In this document: in pieces, positions 43,762-55,900 of the stretch
How the letters are laid out: every line of letters begins with the position of its first letter
Position numbering within the stretch: position 1 is the first letter of the stretch
Assembly: GCA_963576475.1 (NCBI GenBank)
Contig: OY754981.1
Span: 16,960,341-17,024,340 of the forward strand
Source of the DNA: Molanna angustata
Taxonomy: Eukaryota; Arthropoda; Insecta; Trichoptera; Molannidae
DNA: 64,000 bases
Reading direction: 5' to 3'
Made by a program: the position numbers and the translations under genes
Notes under the pieces: model-generated
The model's input: only the letters and a program-made list of their open reading frames with translations
Databases searched by the model: none
What the model was told of the DNA's origin: nothing

Positions 43762-44569
43762 AGCGCATCTTCTTTTAATTTTTGTAAAGAAGGAAACTGA
43801 TGGTATTCTCGCCGATATAGACTATTATTATTATATTATTTGAGTTTATTGATAAAGCTCAAAACAACTCACTTCACTCGAAATTTTGCAGTGTCCCCTA
43901 AATGAAATAAAATTTAAAAACCCCCGCCAGACATTCAAAACGCCCACAAAGGGGTTAAAAATTACTACCAGAAATAATAGAGTGAGTTAAACCTCCATAT
44001 TTTTTTATGATAATACTATCATTGAGAAATTTACCATAATAAGTGTTCCAGTAATTTATCTTTGTATATCTTATTGACTAGTAATTATTCCTGTTTAAAG
44101 GCTGAACATTTTAAAACTAACTAAATCATACGAAATCTTCACGTTTAACATCTTAAATATATATTTAACCAATAGTACCTCATACGAAAATCTTAACGTT
44201 AGTATGAATTTTTGTAACAAAAATTTACGATAAAAGTCATTGAAATACATTTATGTTTATTAGTTTACAAGTTTCTTATAATTATTGTAATAGACTAAAG
44301 TTATTAACAGTAGCAACTCATTTGTATTCTCTACATCACGTGTAATTTGTACATGATTATCTCATTTCCCATACCACAAAGTCCATTTCGTTGGATTAAG
44401 GATGAGCGAAAGACAAAACATTTTGGTCACGCTATTTGGCCACAAAATGATAATTGTTTCAAATGCAGTAAGGCAAAATACCAAGACTAAACATTCAAAC
44501 GCAAATAGTTTTTTTTTATTTAGTTGTCTTAATATTGATTGTATGTTTATGTTTACAAAAATCTACGAA
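43762..44569. other. AT-rich spacer, nothing recognised
   Basis: No supported feature; the 161-aa frame from 44402 runs into the next repeats and has no motif. Confidence 0.4.
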
Positions 44570-44820
44570 TATCTCTCTCTCTCCTTCTTAGCTTTTATCC
44601 CACATGGTGGTGGGGTCAGCTCTCCTTATTTCGCTCCTCCACTTTGTTCTATCCTGAGCATAGTGAGCATCGCCCTCAAAGACATTACATGCCCGCATAT
44701 CCTCCGCCACCAAGCACTTCCATCGTCTTTTAGGACGACCTTTTGTTCTTTTGCCGGGAACTCGATAGTCCAGTGCAGTATTTCATATGTTTTCTGGCGG
44801 TTTTCTTTGAACAACCTCAC
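44570..44820 (-). mobile_element. LINE-derived 3' repeat (minus strand)
   Basis: Contains TAGCTTTTATCCCACATGG, GGGGTCAGCTCTCC, CTCCTCCACTTTGTTCTATC and CTTTTAGGACGACCTTTTG. This is the reverse complement of a widespread lepidopteran LINE/SINE 3' region encoding a degraded GR.K..W..GGGGYAG-type tail. It is cut on the right by the MITE at 44821. Confidence 0.5.
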
Positions 44821-45006
44821 CTGGGGGGGAAGTCTGATCCAACCGGTGAAAACAAAACCCTCACGATTACCCATATCATGGATATAATAATTATCATATG
44901 GAGTTCTATAATATCTTTAGATGTCATAGAACTCCGTATGATAATAATATCCATGATATGGGTAATCACGAGGGTTTTGATTTCGCCGGTTGGACTTGCC
45001 CCCCAG
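44821..45006. mobile_element. Short palindromic MITE, copy B
   Basis: Starts CTGGGGGGGAAGTCTGATCC and ends with the complement of CTGGGGGGCAAGTCCAACC. The arms share ATTACCCATATCATGGATAT, and the centre lies near 44910. It is the same family as 20693-20880, and its ends are better preserved. Inserted at the edge of a LINE-derived repeat. Confidence 0.8.
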
Positions 45007-45089
45007 AACTGAAAAAAATTTAATCCATTCTAGTACCTAGATAGATTAATAGTACAAAAAATCACGATTATATTATATTGTTTTAATAC

Positions 45090-45240
45090 TTACTTACTTT
45101 CCGCGTCCGGAACACCATCAAATTAGAGATCTCCAGTGCTCGGCCACCCATATGCCGCTTTACTTCGATGTCACGGTATCTTCATGTGTACATGTAACTT
45201 CAATCAAGGGGCATGAGAGAAGTAATAATCATGCATGCAT
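45090..45240 (-). repeat. Probable LINE tail remnant (minus strand)
   Basis: In reverse complement it ends CGGACGCGGAAAGTAAGTAA, like the AAGTAAGTAAGTA end of the LINE at 30.62 kb, and contains GGTGGCCGAGCACTGGAG. No readable frame. Confidence 0.4.
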
Positions 45241-46384
45241 AGTTTTAATAATCGAATAGAAGGATATTTTGAAGATTTTTTTTTGTATTAACAATTTTTA
45301 TTAAATGATTCTAAAATTTTTATGTTAACACAGTGGAAATGCATTCTAAAATAAATGAACAAATATATACCAAAGTATTTTTCTACAAAAATTCGATTAT
45401 AATATAAAGCCACCTAGGCAAAAATTTTCAGTTATAAAAATAGAATTTTGAGGAGAAATACTTTGGAATAAATTTGTACATATGTATAATCTTAGTAGTT
45501 TTAATAAATGCAAAACCGAGTTAAAATCCTTTTAAATTAAAACATAACAATATGTTATTTAAATGTGATTCATATTTTTATGTATCTTTTCTTGAAGTAA
45601 TTACGTTTGTTTAGGGCAGTCACAGTTAAAGGTTTCTAAATAAGTAAATAAAAATAAATAACAAAGGGAAGTTTTAGGATAACAAGGTCATTCTTAAGGC
45701 GTACTTTTTTAATTTATTCGATTTATAAAAAAAGATATCTTTGTAAACCTGACCTAAATCATACTTTGGTCATTTTCTTACGCTTAAGCATCACTATACA
45801 TGACCACTTTTTGCCAACGAAAAAGGGTGGGTTGGTATATTCATTTCAGTAGACGAGGGGAGTAGAAAAAAGTTTACTTGAAGAGGAATAAAATTGGCGA
45901 GGAGTTAAAGAAAACAGAGATTGATGATGCCTTTGCTCTGCCTTCATAGTAGTCTTCCCAAATTTGATTATCCTTTACATATATTTTTGCCGCATTTACA
46001 AATTATTATTTTTTTATCCACGATCGTATTACTTAACCTTGTCTAAAAATAAACAATTGTTCCAAGAACAATTGTTTATTTTCCATTCTCAATTTTTGAA
46101 TATTAAAATTATGTCAACAAATTAAATAAACATACTTACCCATAGCGATCTTTGTACATATATATTATTTTTTAGCCTTCTCAAGGATAACAATTATTCA
46201 ACAAGCAGGTTGGTATGTATACCTTTTTGGTTTTTCATGGCTACTTTACTCAGTATTGTGCGTCTTCTGGCGAGAGATTGCATTCATTATCAGTAATCCT
46301 CTCCGCAGTCGCAGCATGTATCTACTCCCACGAGAAATCCCCACCTCTATTGATTCTATTTACATCTAGTCTAGATTATTTTTA
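45241..46384. other. AT-rich spacer with one strong hairpin
   Basis: Apart from the hairpin at 46046-46082, no supported feature. Confidence 0.4.
46046..46082. repeat. Perfect 17-bp hairpin, 3-nt loop
   Basis: AAAATAAACAATTGTTC, loop CAA, GAACAATTGTTTATTTT. It could be a fold-back remnant or terminator-like structure. Its function is unknown. Confidence 0.7.
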
Positions 46385-46510
46385 CAGGATGACACCCATC
46401 TACTAATATGCCCACAAATGAAGACGAAATGCAGCAAAGACGACTTAAAAACAGTGAACGACAAGGCGATACTCGTCGCCGCCTATTGGAGTGGTAAGTA
46501 TCAGTAATCC
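46385..46510 (+). mobile_element. LINE zinc-motif tail fragment
   Basis: The plus strand reads DDTHLLICPQMKTKCSKDDL, then KTVNDKAILVAAYWSGK and a stop. This is the same closing zinc block as at 8.70 and 30.53 kb. Confidence 0.7.
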
Positions 46511-46588
46511 TAATAAAAATATTAATTTATTGATTTCCTTAAACACCATCAAATAGCGTATTGATTCAAAATTTCAAAAAATTTCAGA

Positions 46589-46772
46589 TTTTTTTTTATA
46601 TTAAAAAAATGAATATGTCGTTGTAAAAAGTACTCATACATTCTCATGCATTCCCTAAACTAAACGTAAATGTTGGTGCTATAGGTATGTGAACGAAATC
46701 AGTCGTGGCAGGATTCGAACTAGCGACCACAGGATTACTTACACAGCGTGCTATCAGGTCTGCCCATCCATA
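46589..46772 (-). mobile_element. tRNA-derived SINE, family A, copy 2
   Basis: In reverse complement: a head with CTGATAGCACGCTGTGTAAG (mutated A box), CTAGTTCGAATCCTGCC (B box), a GTTTAGGGAATGCATGAGAA body, and a poly-A end (plus-strand T run at about 46589). Diverged from the copy at 9291-9470. Confidence 0.75.
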
Positions 46773-46814
46773 ACCATCTTTGTAATTATAATATTATAAT
46801 TGAATTTCAAAAAA

Positions 46815-47260
46815 ATATTGTTTGTTTAAATAACTGTACTGCCAGTAGCGATTTATAGCTTGGAAACTGTGACAATGACCCAGAATAGTGCCGAAAAACT
46901 ATGGGTCACCCAAAGAGTCACGGAAAGAGCCATGCTGGGATAAATTTTAGGAGACAGGGTTTGAAATGAGACCATCAGGCAACGAACAAAAATGGATGAT
47001 GTCATTTACCGCATTCATAACCTGAGATGGATATGGGCAGGTCACGTAGATAGGTACACCGAAGATAGATGATCAAGGATATTGTTATCTTGGAGACAGC
47101 GAATAACAACCAGATGTTTTGGGAAACCTCTTCATCAATAGACACTAGCATGACGACATCAGCCGTCATGCTAGTGTCTATTGGATGCTTATAGCACAAG
47201 ATTGAGCTGCTCGAAAGGAGATAGAGAAGAAGACGAATAATGGTAATTGAAAAATTAATT
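46815..47260 (+). mobile_element. LINE RT-tail fragment carrying a palindromic insert
   Basis: Frames on the plus strand read VLPVAIYSLETVTMTQNSAE, LWVTQRVTERAMLGI, QATNKNG.C-type segments and then a RWIWAGHV-like box (about 47020-47045). This is the post-RT part of an insect LINE. Several stops and shifts. A 20-bp perfect hairpin interrupts it at 47136-47183. Confidence 0.65.
47136..47183. repeat. 20-bp perfect hairpin inside a LINE fragment
   Basis: CAATAGACACTAGCATGACG, loop ACATCAGC, then its exact complement. Pairing extends a few bases further with a single-base bulge. Possibly a template-switch palindrome. Confidence 0.75.
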
Positions 47261-49069
47261 GATTTATGGAACAAGCCACATTCTGAAGCCAAATAGTTAT
47301 AGATGATCACCATCATTACATAGGTAATCGAAATCTTTTTGTATTCTAAACCTTACACTATTTTAAGTGCCGCTTCTCTCAAATATTGCTAAATTTATTT
47401 TCTTTGATGTCATAAATCTATAGAACCTCTCTCCCTATAACCAATACCAGTTTATCAACAAAATTTCCCTTCATTTCACATAAAATATATAACTGTTATA
47501 ATAATATTTGCACCCTCATCGGCATAAATCACCATTTACGAAGACTGGGTCGCCATTAAATTAAAATAATATTAAAAAGAAGATTCCATGACACATTTTA
47601 CTCATTATTCGTGAAAGTACTTTCCTGTTATAATCACAATCATTTGTACAACACCTTTCAATGATACACATTCTTTTAATGGTCATCTTGCCCTGTAACT
47701 AAAACTACGGTCTTAACAAGCAGCTTTATCGACAGTATCATCCAAAGTTCGACAGCACCGGATGGGCCTTGGTAGAATCCAGAATTGTAAATTGGTATGT
47801 TTATTTTGTTTTCCAGTTTGTCATTAGTGGATGTATCAACACTGGTAGAATCCATCCATAGCAGTTTGGATCTTTCGCGTCTTCCTCGTCCTTGTGATGT
47901 AAAGACATTACGCATTTTACAGGATGGATGTCGTCAATTATGATTAGATACATAATCAGCACATCTCAAGCTTTAGCTAATATTGCTTGTCTACAAGTAT
48001 TTTTTAGTGGAATTAATAAATGCGTATTATTTTAATACAATTCTTATTTGATTCAGAGCTATATTATGTAGAGTTTTAATACTGCTAGCGTATATTAACT
48101 CGATCTGTGCGATGGGTCCACGAAATCCGTTGAGTTGATACTATACTTTACAACATTTTATCAATCAGCAACATGGAGCAGCTTCATTTCATGCATTTTT
48201 TGATATTTGCCAGTGATGTGATAGTTACCAATTTCAAATCATTCAAAAGTAGATGAATACAAATATCGCAAAGAATATAATAATTGGAGAAAATTAAATG
48301 AGGTTTACATTCAACAGTGGTGAGATGGCTGAAAGAAAAAGAAGAAGAAAATGATCTCATGAAAATACGGCTCCGTTTGTATAATTCATTAACGTTGAGT
48401 GTTAATTTACAGGTGATATTCGGAAGATTAGTTTGTTAAGAATAGATGACGCTTTAAATAAGTGCAAGTGAACATCGAAGAAATGTATAGGAGAGCTATC
48501 GGTTGGATTGAATGGAAAATGTATAAAAAGAGGTTTGCTAATGTTTTTCCCAAAGATTAATGCTTTCTACGTCGATCAAGTTTGTGTAAAGTACTCTACA
48601 ATAAGATTACCCAAGTATTAGTAAGAATGGATAAGAGACTGTTGAAACTTTAAATTTGGGATGAGTTCAATATATGGTATGTATGCAAAATCTAATAATA
48701 GAAATATTAGACCTGAATATTAAATCAATAAATTTCTAGAGAAATGTATACTCGATGCATGTATAATGTACCTACACAGTAAAATTTCTAATTGGAACAA
48801 TTAATAAAATAAGTAATAAAAATAATCACGTATAACTTACTCGTGAAATGTTTTTCGAAATAAGTTTACAACCATATTGTACTTTGTATGTAAAATAATG
48901 TAGAAATTTTATTAATACCAAGAATTAAAAAAAAAACATTTCTTCGTATTATTTTGTGATTAAGATAAAATTTTTCATTAAAAATAAATAGAAACATTTC
49001 CAATTTCCTTTTCAATTCAGCAGATGACTTTTGAAATACTTCGAATAATTTGAGTCGAAATTTCCAAGA
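47261..49069. other. Long spacer, nothing firmly recognised
   Basis: A 79-aa minus-strand frame at 47676-47915 (QGRGRRERSKLLWMDSTS) vaguely resembles a LINE 'GR.R..WMD' tail but is not convincing. Nothing else. Confidence 0.4.
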
Positions 49070-49165
49070 TTTTTTTTACTACTCATACTATCGCGGCATA
49101 TCCCACAATGTCAGGAAACCAGCGACAAATGTGCGGGTGTACATCCCCATACTAAAAGAAAGCAC
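49070..49165 (-). mobile_element. LINE 3' end remnant (minus strand)
   Basis: In reverse complement: TACACCCGCACATTTGTCGC, then GACATTGTGGGATATGCCGC, matching the plus-strand terminus at 43.08-43.14 kb. Confidence 0.6.
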
Positions 49166-50164
49166 GATACATGCGTGACGTGTAAATTAGATTATTTATT
49201 TTGTAAGATTTTAGAAATTTCAAATAGAAGAGATTATTATAAAATAATACCCCTACAATTCCATCAAATTAATTGGCTAAAAAATACTCCAAATCCCATT
49301 CAAATATATTCTTTAAAAAAATACTTTAAGGGAGTATATAAACCTAAACACCCCAATTTCAAATCAAAATCTTCAGATATGTTTCTTAAAAAAAGTATAA
49401 GTGTTTTCAACATTTCTCTAGTGAATGTTCGTCACACAATTTTAAAATTCAGCCTAAATTTCCCAAAAAAAAATTAAAAATATCCTTTTTACAGTATTTT
49501 TTTTAAATAACTCCACAACTATGTGTCGTAGATAAATAAATCTTTTATACGCTTAAATAGTGCATAAAATCAAAGTGAATGACCGATAAAGTTTTTTTCA
49601 ATTAAACTTAGGTTTGGTATTAAAATGCAAAAAGTCAACAAATTTTGGGTTTCCAATAATTTGAATCACGCATAAACCTTTTTTAAACGCACGCGATAAA
49701 CGTTACCCTTACTAAAACGTACCTTCATAGTGCATTGGGCGGTTCTTATATATCATGTTTTCAGTCACTAGATTAAGCGTTATATTATTTTCTCTTAAAT
49801 AACATTCAAATAAATTGCAATACACCTATATAAAAACAATCATAGGTATTTAAAATATGTTTTATGCCATATTTAAACGTCAGAGCAGCATTTGAAATTA
49901 TGTTTGTTTATGTAAAGGGAAAATATAATTGAGGCCACTATTTGTTTCGTTTACAATATTTATTTTGTGTTTAGTAAAAAGTAATTCAAATTCAAAAACA
50001 AAGGTAAATTTTAAAATTGAATTATGATAGATAAATAAAGATAGTCTTATTCATGATATTGCCTTATTAAGTTATAATAACTTACTATAACTAAAACACA
50101 TTATAAGCTCTTATGATCTTTACAATTATTTATAATAACATTACAACAATAATGTTTCTATGAC
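49166..50164. other. AT-rich spacer, nothing recognised
   Basis: The 100-aa open frame at 49175-49477 is Lys/Asn/Ile-rich with no motif, and I do not call it a gene. Confidence 0.4.
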
Positions 50165-50290
50165 ATTGTTTGAGCTGACAGCGTCGTTATTCATTCACGG
50201 TTCGTATGTGGCTAAGTAAAGTCAGTTTGGAATCAAACATTACGCCTAAGAATTCCAACACAACACAGCATCCATACAAATGTTTTATGT
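50165..50290 (-). mobile_element. LINE RT thumb fragment
   Basis: The minus strand reads VLEFLGVMFDSKLTLLSHIR then TVNE and a stop. This is the 'V..LGV..D..L.F..HI' block after the YADD region in Jockey/R1/CR1-like elements. Confidence 0.65.
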
Positions 50291-51442
50291 TTCATTCTAA
50301 TAAAATTAAGACTTGAAGCAATCACAACTGGTCATATTTCTTATCTCAAAATATTGTCGTCTTTCCCAGGAAGGAAGGAATATTAAATTTGAAATAAAAG
50401 ATTTTTCTCGAATTCTTCCCGGGTGTAGGCGATTTTCAAAGGAGGTTTTCAATCATTTCTTTTCGATTGAATTAAATTGGAAACTCATTAACACTAACAA
50501 AAAAAAACTCTAACGCTTTAGACAGATAGAAATCTAGGTAGGTAACTACCTACTGTAAATCCGTAACTGGCAACGCAGACGAAAATTCCAATCTCACAGA
50601 TTGAAAACGAAATTGAATATTCATCACAATGCATTTTGATTTTTTTTCGAAAAAACGTGTGACTAAATGATAAATCGGACAGGAACGGTGGAAAAAAATG
50701 AATATTTTAACTCCAGTTTGTAAAAGTAGAACAGTAGGTTTTCAGTTTTTAGGTTAGGATTTCATTTTAGTATTTTTCTTCACACATACGTTTCTAGCAA
50801 CGACGGGGTCACAAATTTAGGCATACCTATATTTGTCTCTTTTTAATCCGCTCGCCATATCAGGTGAACAAGGGACAAGAAATGCGTGCGCTAATATTAC
50901 ACTCTCAGCGAATCTTGATGTTTTTATATTTTTGCCATTATTTTAATAACATTTAATTGCAAATAAAAAATATGATATCTATTAGAAAATGGATATATGT
51001 ACCCTCTATTTTTGTCTATACTATTTATCTTTGAATGTAATATCATTGTATGTAGGTATAAGTACATATACGAATCTTTTTTCCAGTTTTATGATGTCTC
51101 CGATCAAAGTCATACAAATCAATCTCTTTGATTTATTATATATGAAATTACTCTAAGATTTCACATAATATGAATAGTATATATTTAAACAGTTCTAAAA
51201 TCTTCTCAAATCCTCTAAAATCCCCTTCGAAGATACGATCTAATTTTTTTTAAATAAAAAAATAAATTGTTTTTTACAAAAATAATTATTCTGCAACTAC
51301 TATTAATACTACTTTTACTACTGTGCAATATCTTTTTGTGATATTTTCATGTATCACAATACCTCGTTAAGAAATTAATTGAACTGAATATATTGAACAA
51401 TGTAAAGTTAAATTGTTACACTGTTCAATATATAAACTTTCT
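50291..51442. other. AT-rich spacer, nothing recognised
   Basis: No supported feature. Confidence 0.4.
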
Positions 51443-51540
51443 AACAGATTTTTTATAATCTCAATAGAGACGAAGTTGGAATATTTATTGTAGGAGAAAT
51501 ATTCCAACTTCGTCTCTATTGAGATAATAAAAAATCTGTT
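51443..51540. repeat. 43-bp inverted repeat, fold-back of an interspersed repeat
   Basis: The arms 51443-51485 and 51498-51540 pair with one mismatch around a 12-nt loop (TATTGTAGGAGA). Each arm carries CTTCGTCTCTATTGAGAT or its complement, also present once at 22.87 kb. Confidence 0.8.
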
Positions 51541-52040
51541 AAAAAATATCTTTGACTCCCGACAGGGAAAAAAATCCAATGTTTGCGCATATGCAATATT
51601 AAAAATATTCGAAATAAACTTTCTGTGCAGAAATCTGTCTCAAACATAATATTTTTACTTTTCAGTCATATTTGTACACTGGTGTAGGTATGTATGTGTA
51701 TATGATTTAATTTTTCACTTTCAACATCGATTCTTGCGACATTTTGTTATTTTAACAAATTTGGGTCAGAATAATTTTAAATGTAAAATAGGCAAAGTAA
51801 TATTTTTCTTATCTATACAGATATTTAATAAAAGAAATTGCATCACAATATTTTAACAATAAGACAATTCATTCTTTTCAAAGCAAATAAACGTATACGC
51901 AAAAACAGGTAGGTTTGATAATGATTTTGAAGCATAAAAATCATCAGGTTCAGCCAAATCACAATTTTTATAGACATTTCATATATCTGCATAGTAAATA
52001 TTTGAGCCAACATGGTAATGGATCTGGGTGAGTATGTAAC
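51541..52040. other. AT-rich spacer, nothing recognised
   Basis: Ends with GTAAC, the target sequence duplicated by the neighbouring retrotransposon. Confidence 0.4.
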
Positions 52041-52491
52041 TGTAAAATATTATCATTATTAGTAAATAAGTGATATTTTGAATATTATTATTTTGCAGTG
52101 ACATCTATGGTATTTCAGTGAGGTTTCTTCACTGAAGTTTGTGATATGGTATGTTTATTGGGATATAACTTACCAAGTTTACCCATAGATGTCTCTCATG
52201 TGTTTTGTACTGTGAATATAATTAGGTACAATATTTAATTTAGAAGAACATTCTAGAATATTTAATTATTGTTAAAACAATAGGTTTTATAGACATACAA
52301 GAATAAGAAATTGTTGTTATAGGTGAAAATTGTACATTTTTCATTCTGGTTCAGACTGCCAACAATAAGACACACTTTGTAATTATTAAAATTGTAATAA
52401 ATGATATTATAACTACAAGAGTTGTTCATTTATAAGTTTCTTCTCCACAATTTAAAAATATTCTCTTTTACCAAAAGAAGAGATCATTTCA
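52041..52491 (+). repeat. 5' LTR of the gypsy-type element
   Basis: Carries 'tttcagtgaggtttcttcactgaa', a short inverted repeat (TTCAGTGA / TCACTGAA, about 52115-52135). A leader of about 490 bp follows before the coding start. Confidence 0.95.
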
Positions 52492-52984
52492 TGGCGCAGT
52501 CGGTTTAAAAGAACTTCATTCCAAGGGAATATCTGAAGATCTTCATCCCACGGACAGTGGGATCAAACAGGAATCAAACAGGACACAAGTAGAAGAGTTC
52601 TACGGCGTTCCAGTTTGGATTGAGTACTTTGGCAAGTACTTATTTGGGAGGTATCTGCAAGGAATCCAGGGGAGTATCCAGGCAAGGAGAAAACCAGGAG
52701 CAGAGGACCAAGGACACAAGGAACCAGGTACGGGTCCAAGGTGCAGTTGGCAGCCAGTTGCTGGAAGCTGGAAAGGAGGACTGGAGCAGTCCATTTTTTT
52801 TTGGAGATTCCGGAGCTTGCTGAGGGTCTACCAGAATCAGGAGAAGAAAAGATCAGTATTGTCTATTTTTGTTGTATAAATTTTAATTTGAGTCATGTAT
52901 TTTTTTTGATTTTTTTTTTATTATTTTTATTGTATCTTGTAGATTTGAACTTTGTATATTTTTTTTTAATTTTGTGTTTGGAAA
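52492..52984 (+). other. Retrotransposon leader
   Basis: Begins with the primer-binding site at 52492. It holds purine-rich, comparatively GC-rich sequence to about 52840, then T-rich sequence up to the ATG. Short upstream open frames (52620-52823, 52741-52995) have no recognisable content; the second overlaps the Gag start. Confidence 0.7.
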
Positions 52985-55900
52985 ATGAATGCTAATGCCA
53001 GTAGCAGTAAAGGGGTTTCTGGACAGTCTCAGAGATTGTTCCAGATGGACATCCCAAAATTCAGTCATAGTACTGATAATTGGGATAATTTTCTCACAAG
53101 ATTTGAACAAAGTCTCATTTTATATGATGAAAATAGTATTTCAGCGATTCAAAAAAGGGCACTATTTCTCAATACGTTGAGTGAGGAATCATTTTCATTA
53201 TTAATAAATTTATGTGTTCCTAAGAAAATAACTGATTTTAGTGTCGAAGATTTGATGAAAAAATTGAAAGAGTATTGTGAAAATGTATCAAATGTATTTG
53301 AATATAGGAGAAAGTTTTATTCGACTAAGCAGGATTTACATGAATCAATTAAGGAATTTGCAGTTCGATTACGGAAATTATCGGTAAATTGTAAATTTGA
53401 TAAATATCTGGATTTTGTGTTGAAAGATATATTTATTCTAGGTATAAAAAAATATAAGGTTCAAGAAAAATTGGTTCTTGAAGGAGAAAATTTAAAATTC
53501 GATGATTGTGTTAATTTAGCTTCTATTGGTGAATCATTTCATCTGGAACGGGAAGTTAGTCACAATTCGACCAATAGGGTACAAGTATTTGGTAACCTTG
53601 ACAATAATAAATTTTCGTCTAACAAGTTGTATGATAGAGAAAAAAATGTATTGTCAAATAAAGCTTGTAACTATAATCGTAAGAATTTTAAGAATAAAAA
53701 AACAAATAGTTTTGAAAAAGAATTTTTATGTTTTCGTTGCGGATTGAAAGGTCACATTAAAGCGAATTGTAAAGTGAATATTGAAGGACAGAAAAATACA
53801 AAAAAAAAAGTTATTAATGTGTTGAATACAATTCAAAACAATGACAGTTCATGTATGATTGATGTGTTTTTGTTTGACAAGTCATTTAAATGTTTATTAG
53901 ATTCGGGTGCTTTCATTTCTGTATTACCAGAAGATTTATATAGAAGATATTTTCATAAGATGAAAATATTGGAATATAATTTAGAAGTTAAGGCTTATTC
54001 AAATATTAATTTGAAAGTATTGGGAAAAATTAACCTACAAGTAAGTTATAATGAAAAAACAAGGTTTTTAGATTTTATATTTATTAAAAATGGAAGTGAA
54101 ATTTTGTTAGGTCGAAATTTTTTCAAAGAATTCGAGATTGGGTTTTCCGGTATTTATTTTTCGGAAATGGTTAACAATAATTTTAAGGAAAATGGTGTAT
54201 CAATTTTAAAAAAAAAATTTCCAAATGTATTTTCGAATAATATAGGTAAGTTTACAAAATATGAAGTAGGTTTTAAGATGGTTAAGGATCATCCAGTTAA
54301 ATTTTGTAAAGCACGACCAGTTCCATTGGCTTTAAAAGAAAAAGTTGAATCGGAATTAAATTTAATGTTAGAGCAAAACATTATTGAAAGAGTAAAATTT
54401 TCGGAATATGCAAGTCCTTTAGTTATTATTCCGAAAAGTAATGGTACTCTTAGATTATGTGCAGATTATAAGAGAACGATAAATCCTTATGTTATGGATA
54501 TTAAATATCCTTTACCGGGAATTAATTATTTATTAGAAAAAATTAGTGGAGGTAAGGTTTTCGCGAAAATTGATTTGAAGTCTGCATATTGTCAAATTGG
54601 TTTAAAAAAAGAGTGTAGAGAGTATACTACGATAGCAACCCATATGGGTTTATTTCGCTACAAAACATTAATATTTGGATTAAAGGTTTCACCAGCTTTG
54701 TTTATGCAAGTAATAGATTCTGTCACGCAAGATTTACGAGGTACGTCAGTATATATAGATGACATTCTAATATCAGGAAAAGACGATGAAGATTTATTTA
54801 ATAATTTATTATCGTTATTTATTCGTTTAAATGAATGTGGTTTGTCAATTAATGAATCAAAGTGTCAATTCTTTACAAAATCAGTAGATTATTTAGGTTA
54901 CAATATATCTGAGGAAGGAATTAAACCGTTAGTTGATAAAGTGGAGGCGATTAGATTGGCTCCAATTCCTGAAAATACTACGCAAGTGAGGGGTTTATTA
55001 GGTATGGTAAATTACTATCGTAATTTTATGCCGAATATTGCTAAAATTCTGTCTCCTTTATATAATTTGTTGAAGAAAGATGTTAAATGGGTTTGGTCAC
55101 AAGAGTGCTCAAATTCGGTACTAGAGATTAAAAATATTTTATCTTCGGATTTAGTTTTAATTCATTATAATAAAAAGTTACCGTTAAAGGTTGTGACAGA
55201 TGGTTCATCTAATGGTATTGCTGCTACTTTATTACACATTTTTGAAAATGGGTCAGCGAGACCTATAGCTTTTATTTCAAGGAAATTAACAGAAGCGGAA
55301 AAGAAATATTCAATATTAGATATTGAAGCATTAGCGATTATTTTTGCTTTACAAAAATGGTTTCATTATTTATATGGAAGACATTTTATTTTAGAAATTG
55401 ATAATAGGGCTTTATGCCATATTTTAAAGCAGGATAAAGATATTCCTCAATTAGCAGCAAATCGGTTACAACGCTACGGGGTTATTTTGTCAGCATTTGA
55501 TTATGAAGTACAATTTGTGAAATCAGAAAATAACTGTTCAGATTTTTTATCGAGGTGTCCTATAGAAAAGGATGAAACATTAGATGTTTCAGATTTAGAA
55601 AATTTTAAAAGTTTAAATTGTATTGATATTAATTGTGATTTTGTTTTTCTTCTAGATGCAGAAGAAAATTTCAGTATCAAGTTTGATGAAATTTTAGAGG
55701 AAACTAAAAAGGATATTTTGTGTAATCAAATTATAGATTATTTACAAAAAGGGTGGCCTTCACAAATAAATAAACAATCAGATGTATGGCCTTTTTATAA
55801 AATAAAAGATGAACTAAGCATTCATAAAGATTGTATTATGTGGCAACACAAGGTAGTTGTCCCGAGTTCATTAAGGAAGAGAATTTTAAATTTGTTACAT

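Noticed and set aside
43254..43800. Open frames of 128 and 153 aa
   Set aside because: Entirely explained by the GCGGAGCGGAG-rich MITE and its tandemly duplicated end.
44402..44887. 161-aa plus-strand frame
   Set aside because: Runs from spacer through a minus-strand LINE-derived repeat into the MITE; no consistent coding content.
49175..49477. 100-aa open frame
   Set aside because: Low-complexity Lys/Asn/Ile composition expected of AT-rich DNA; no homology recognised.
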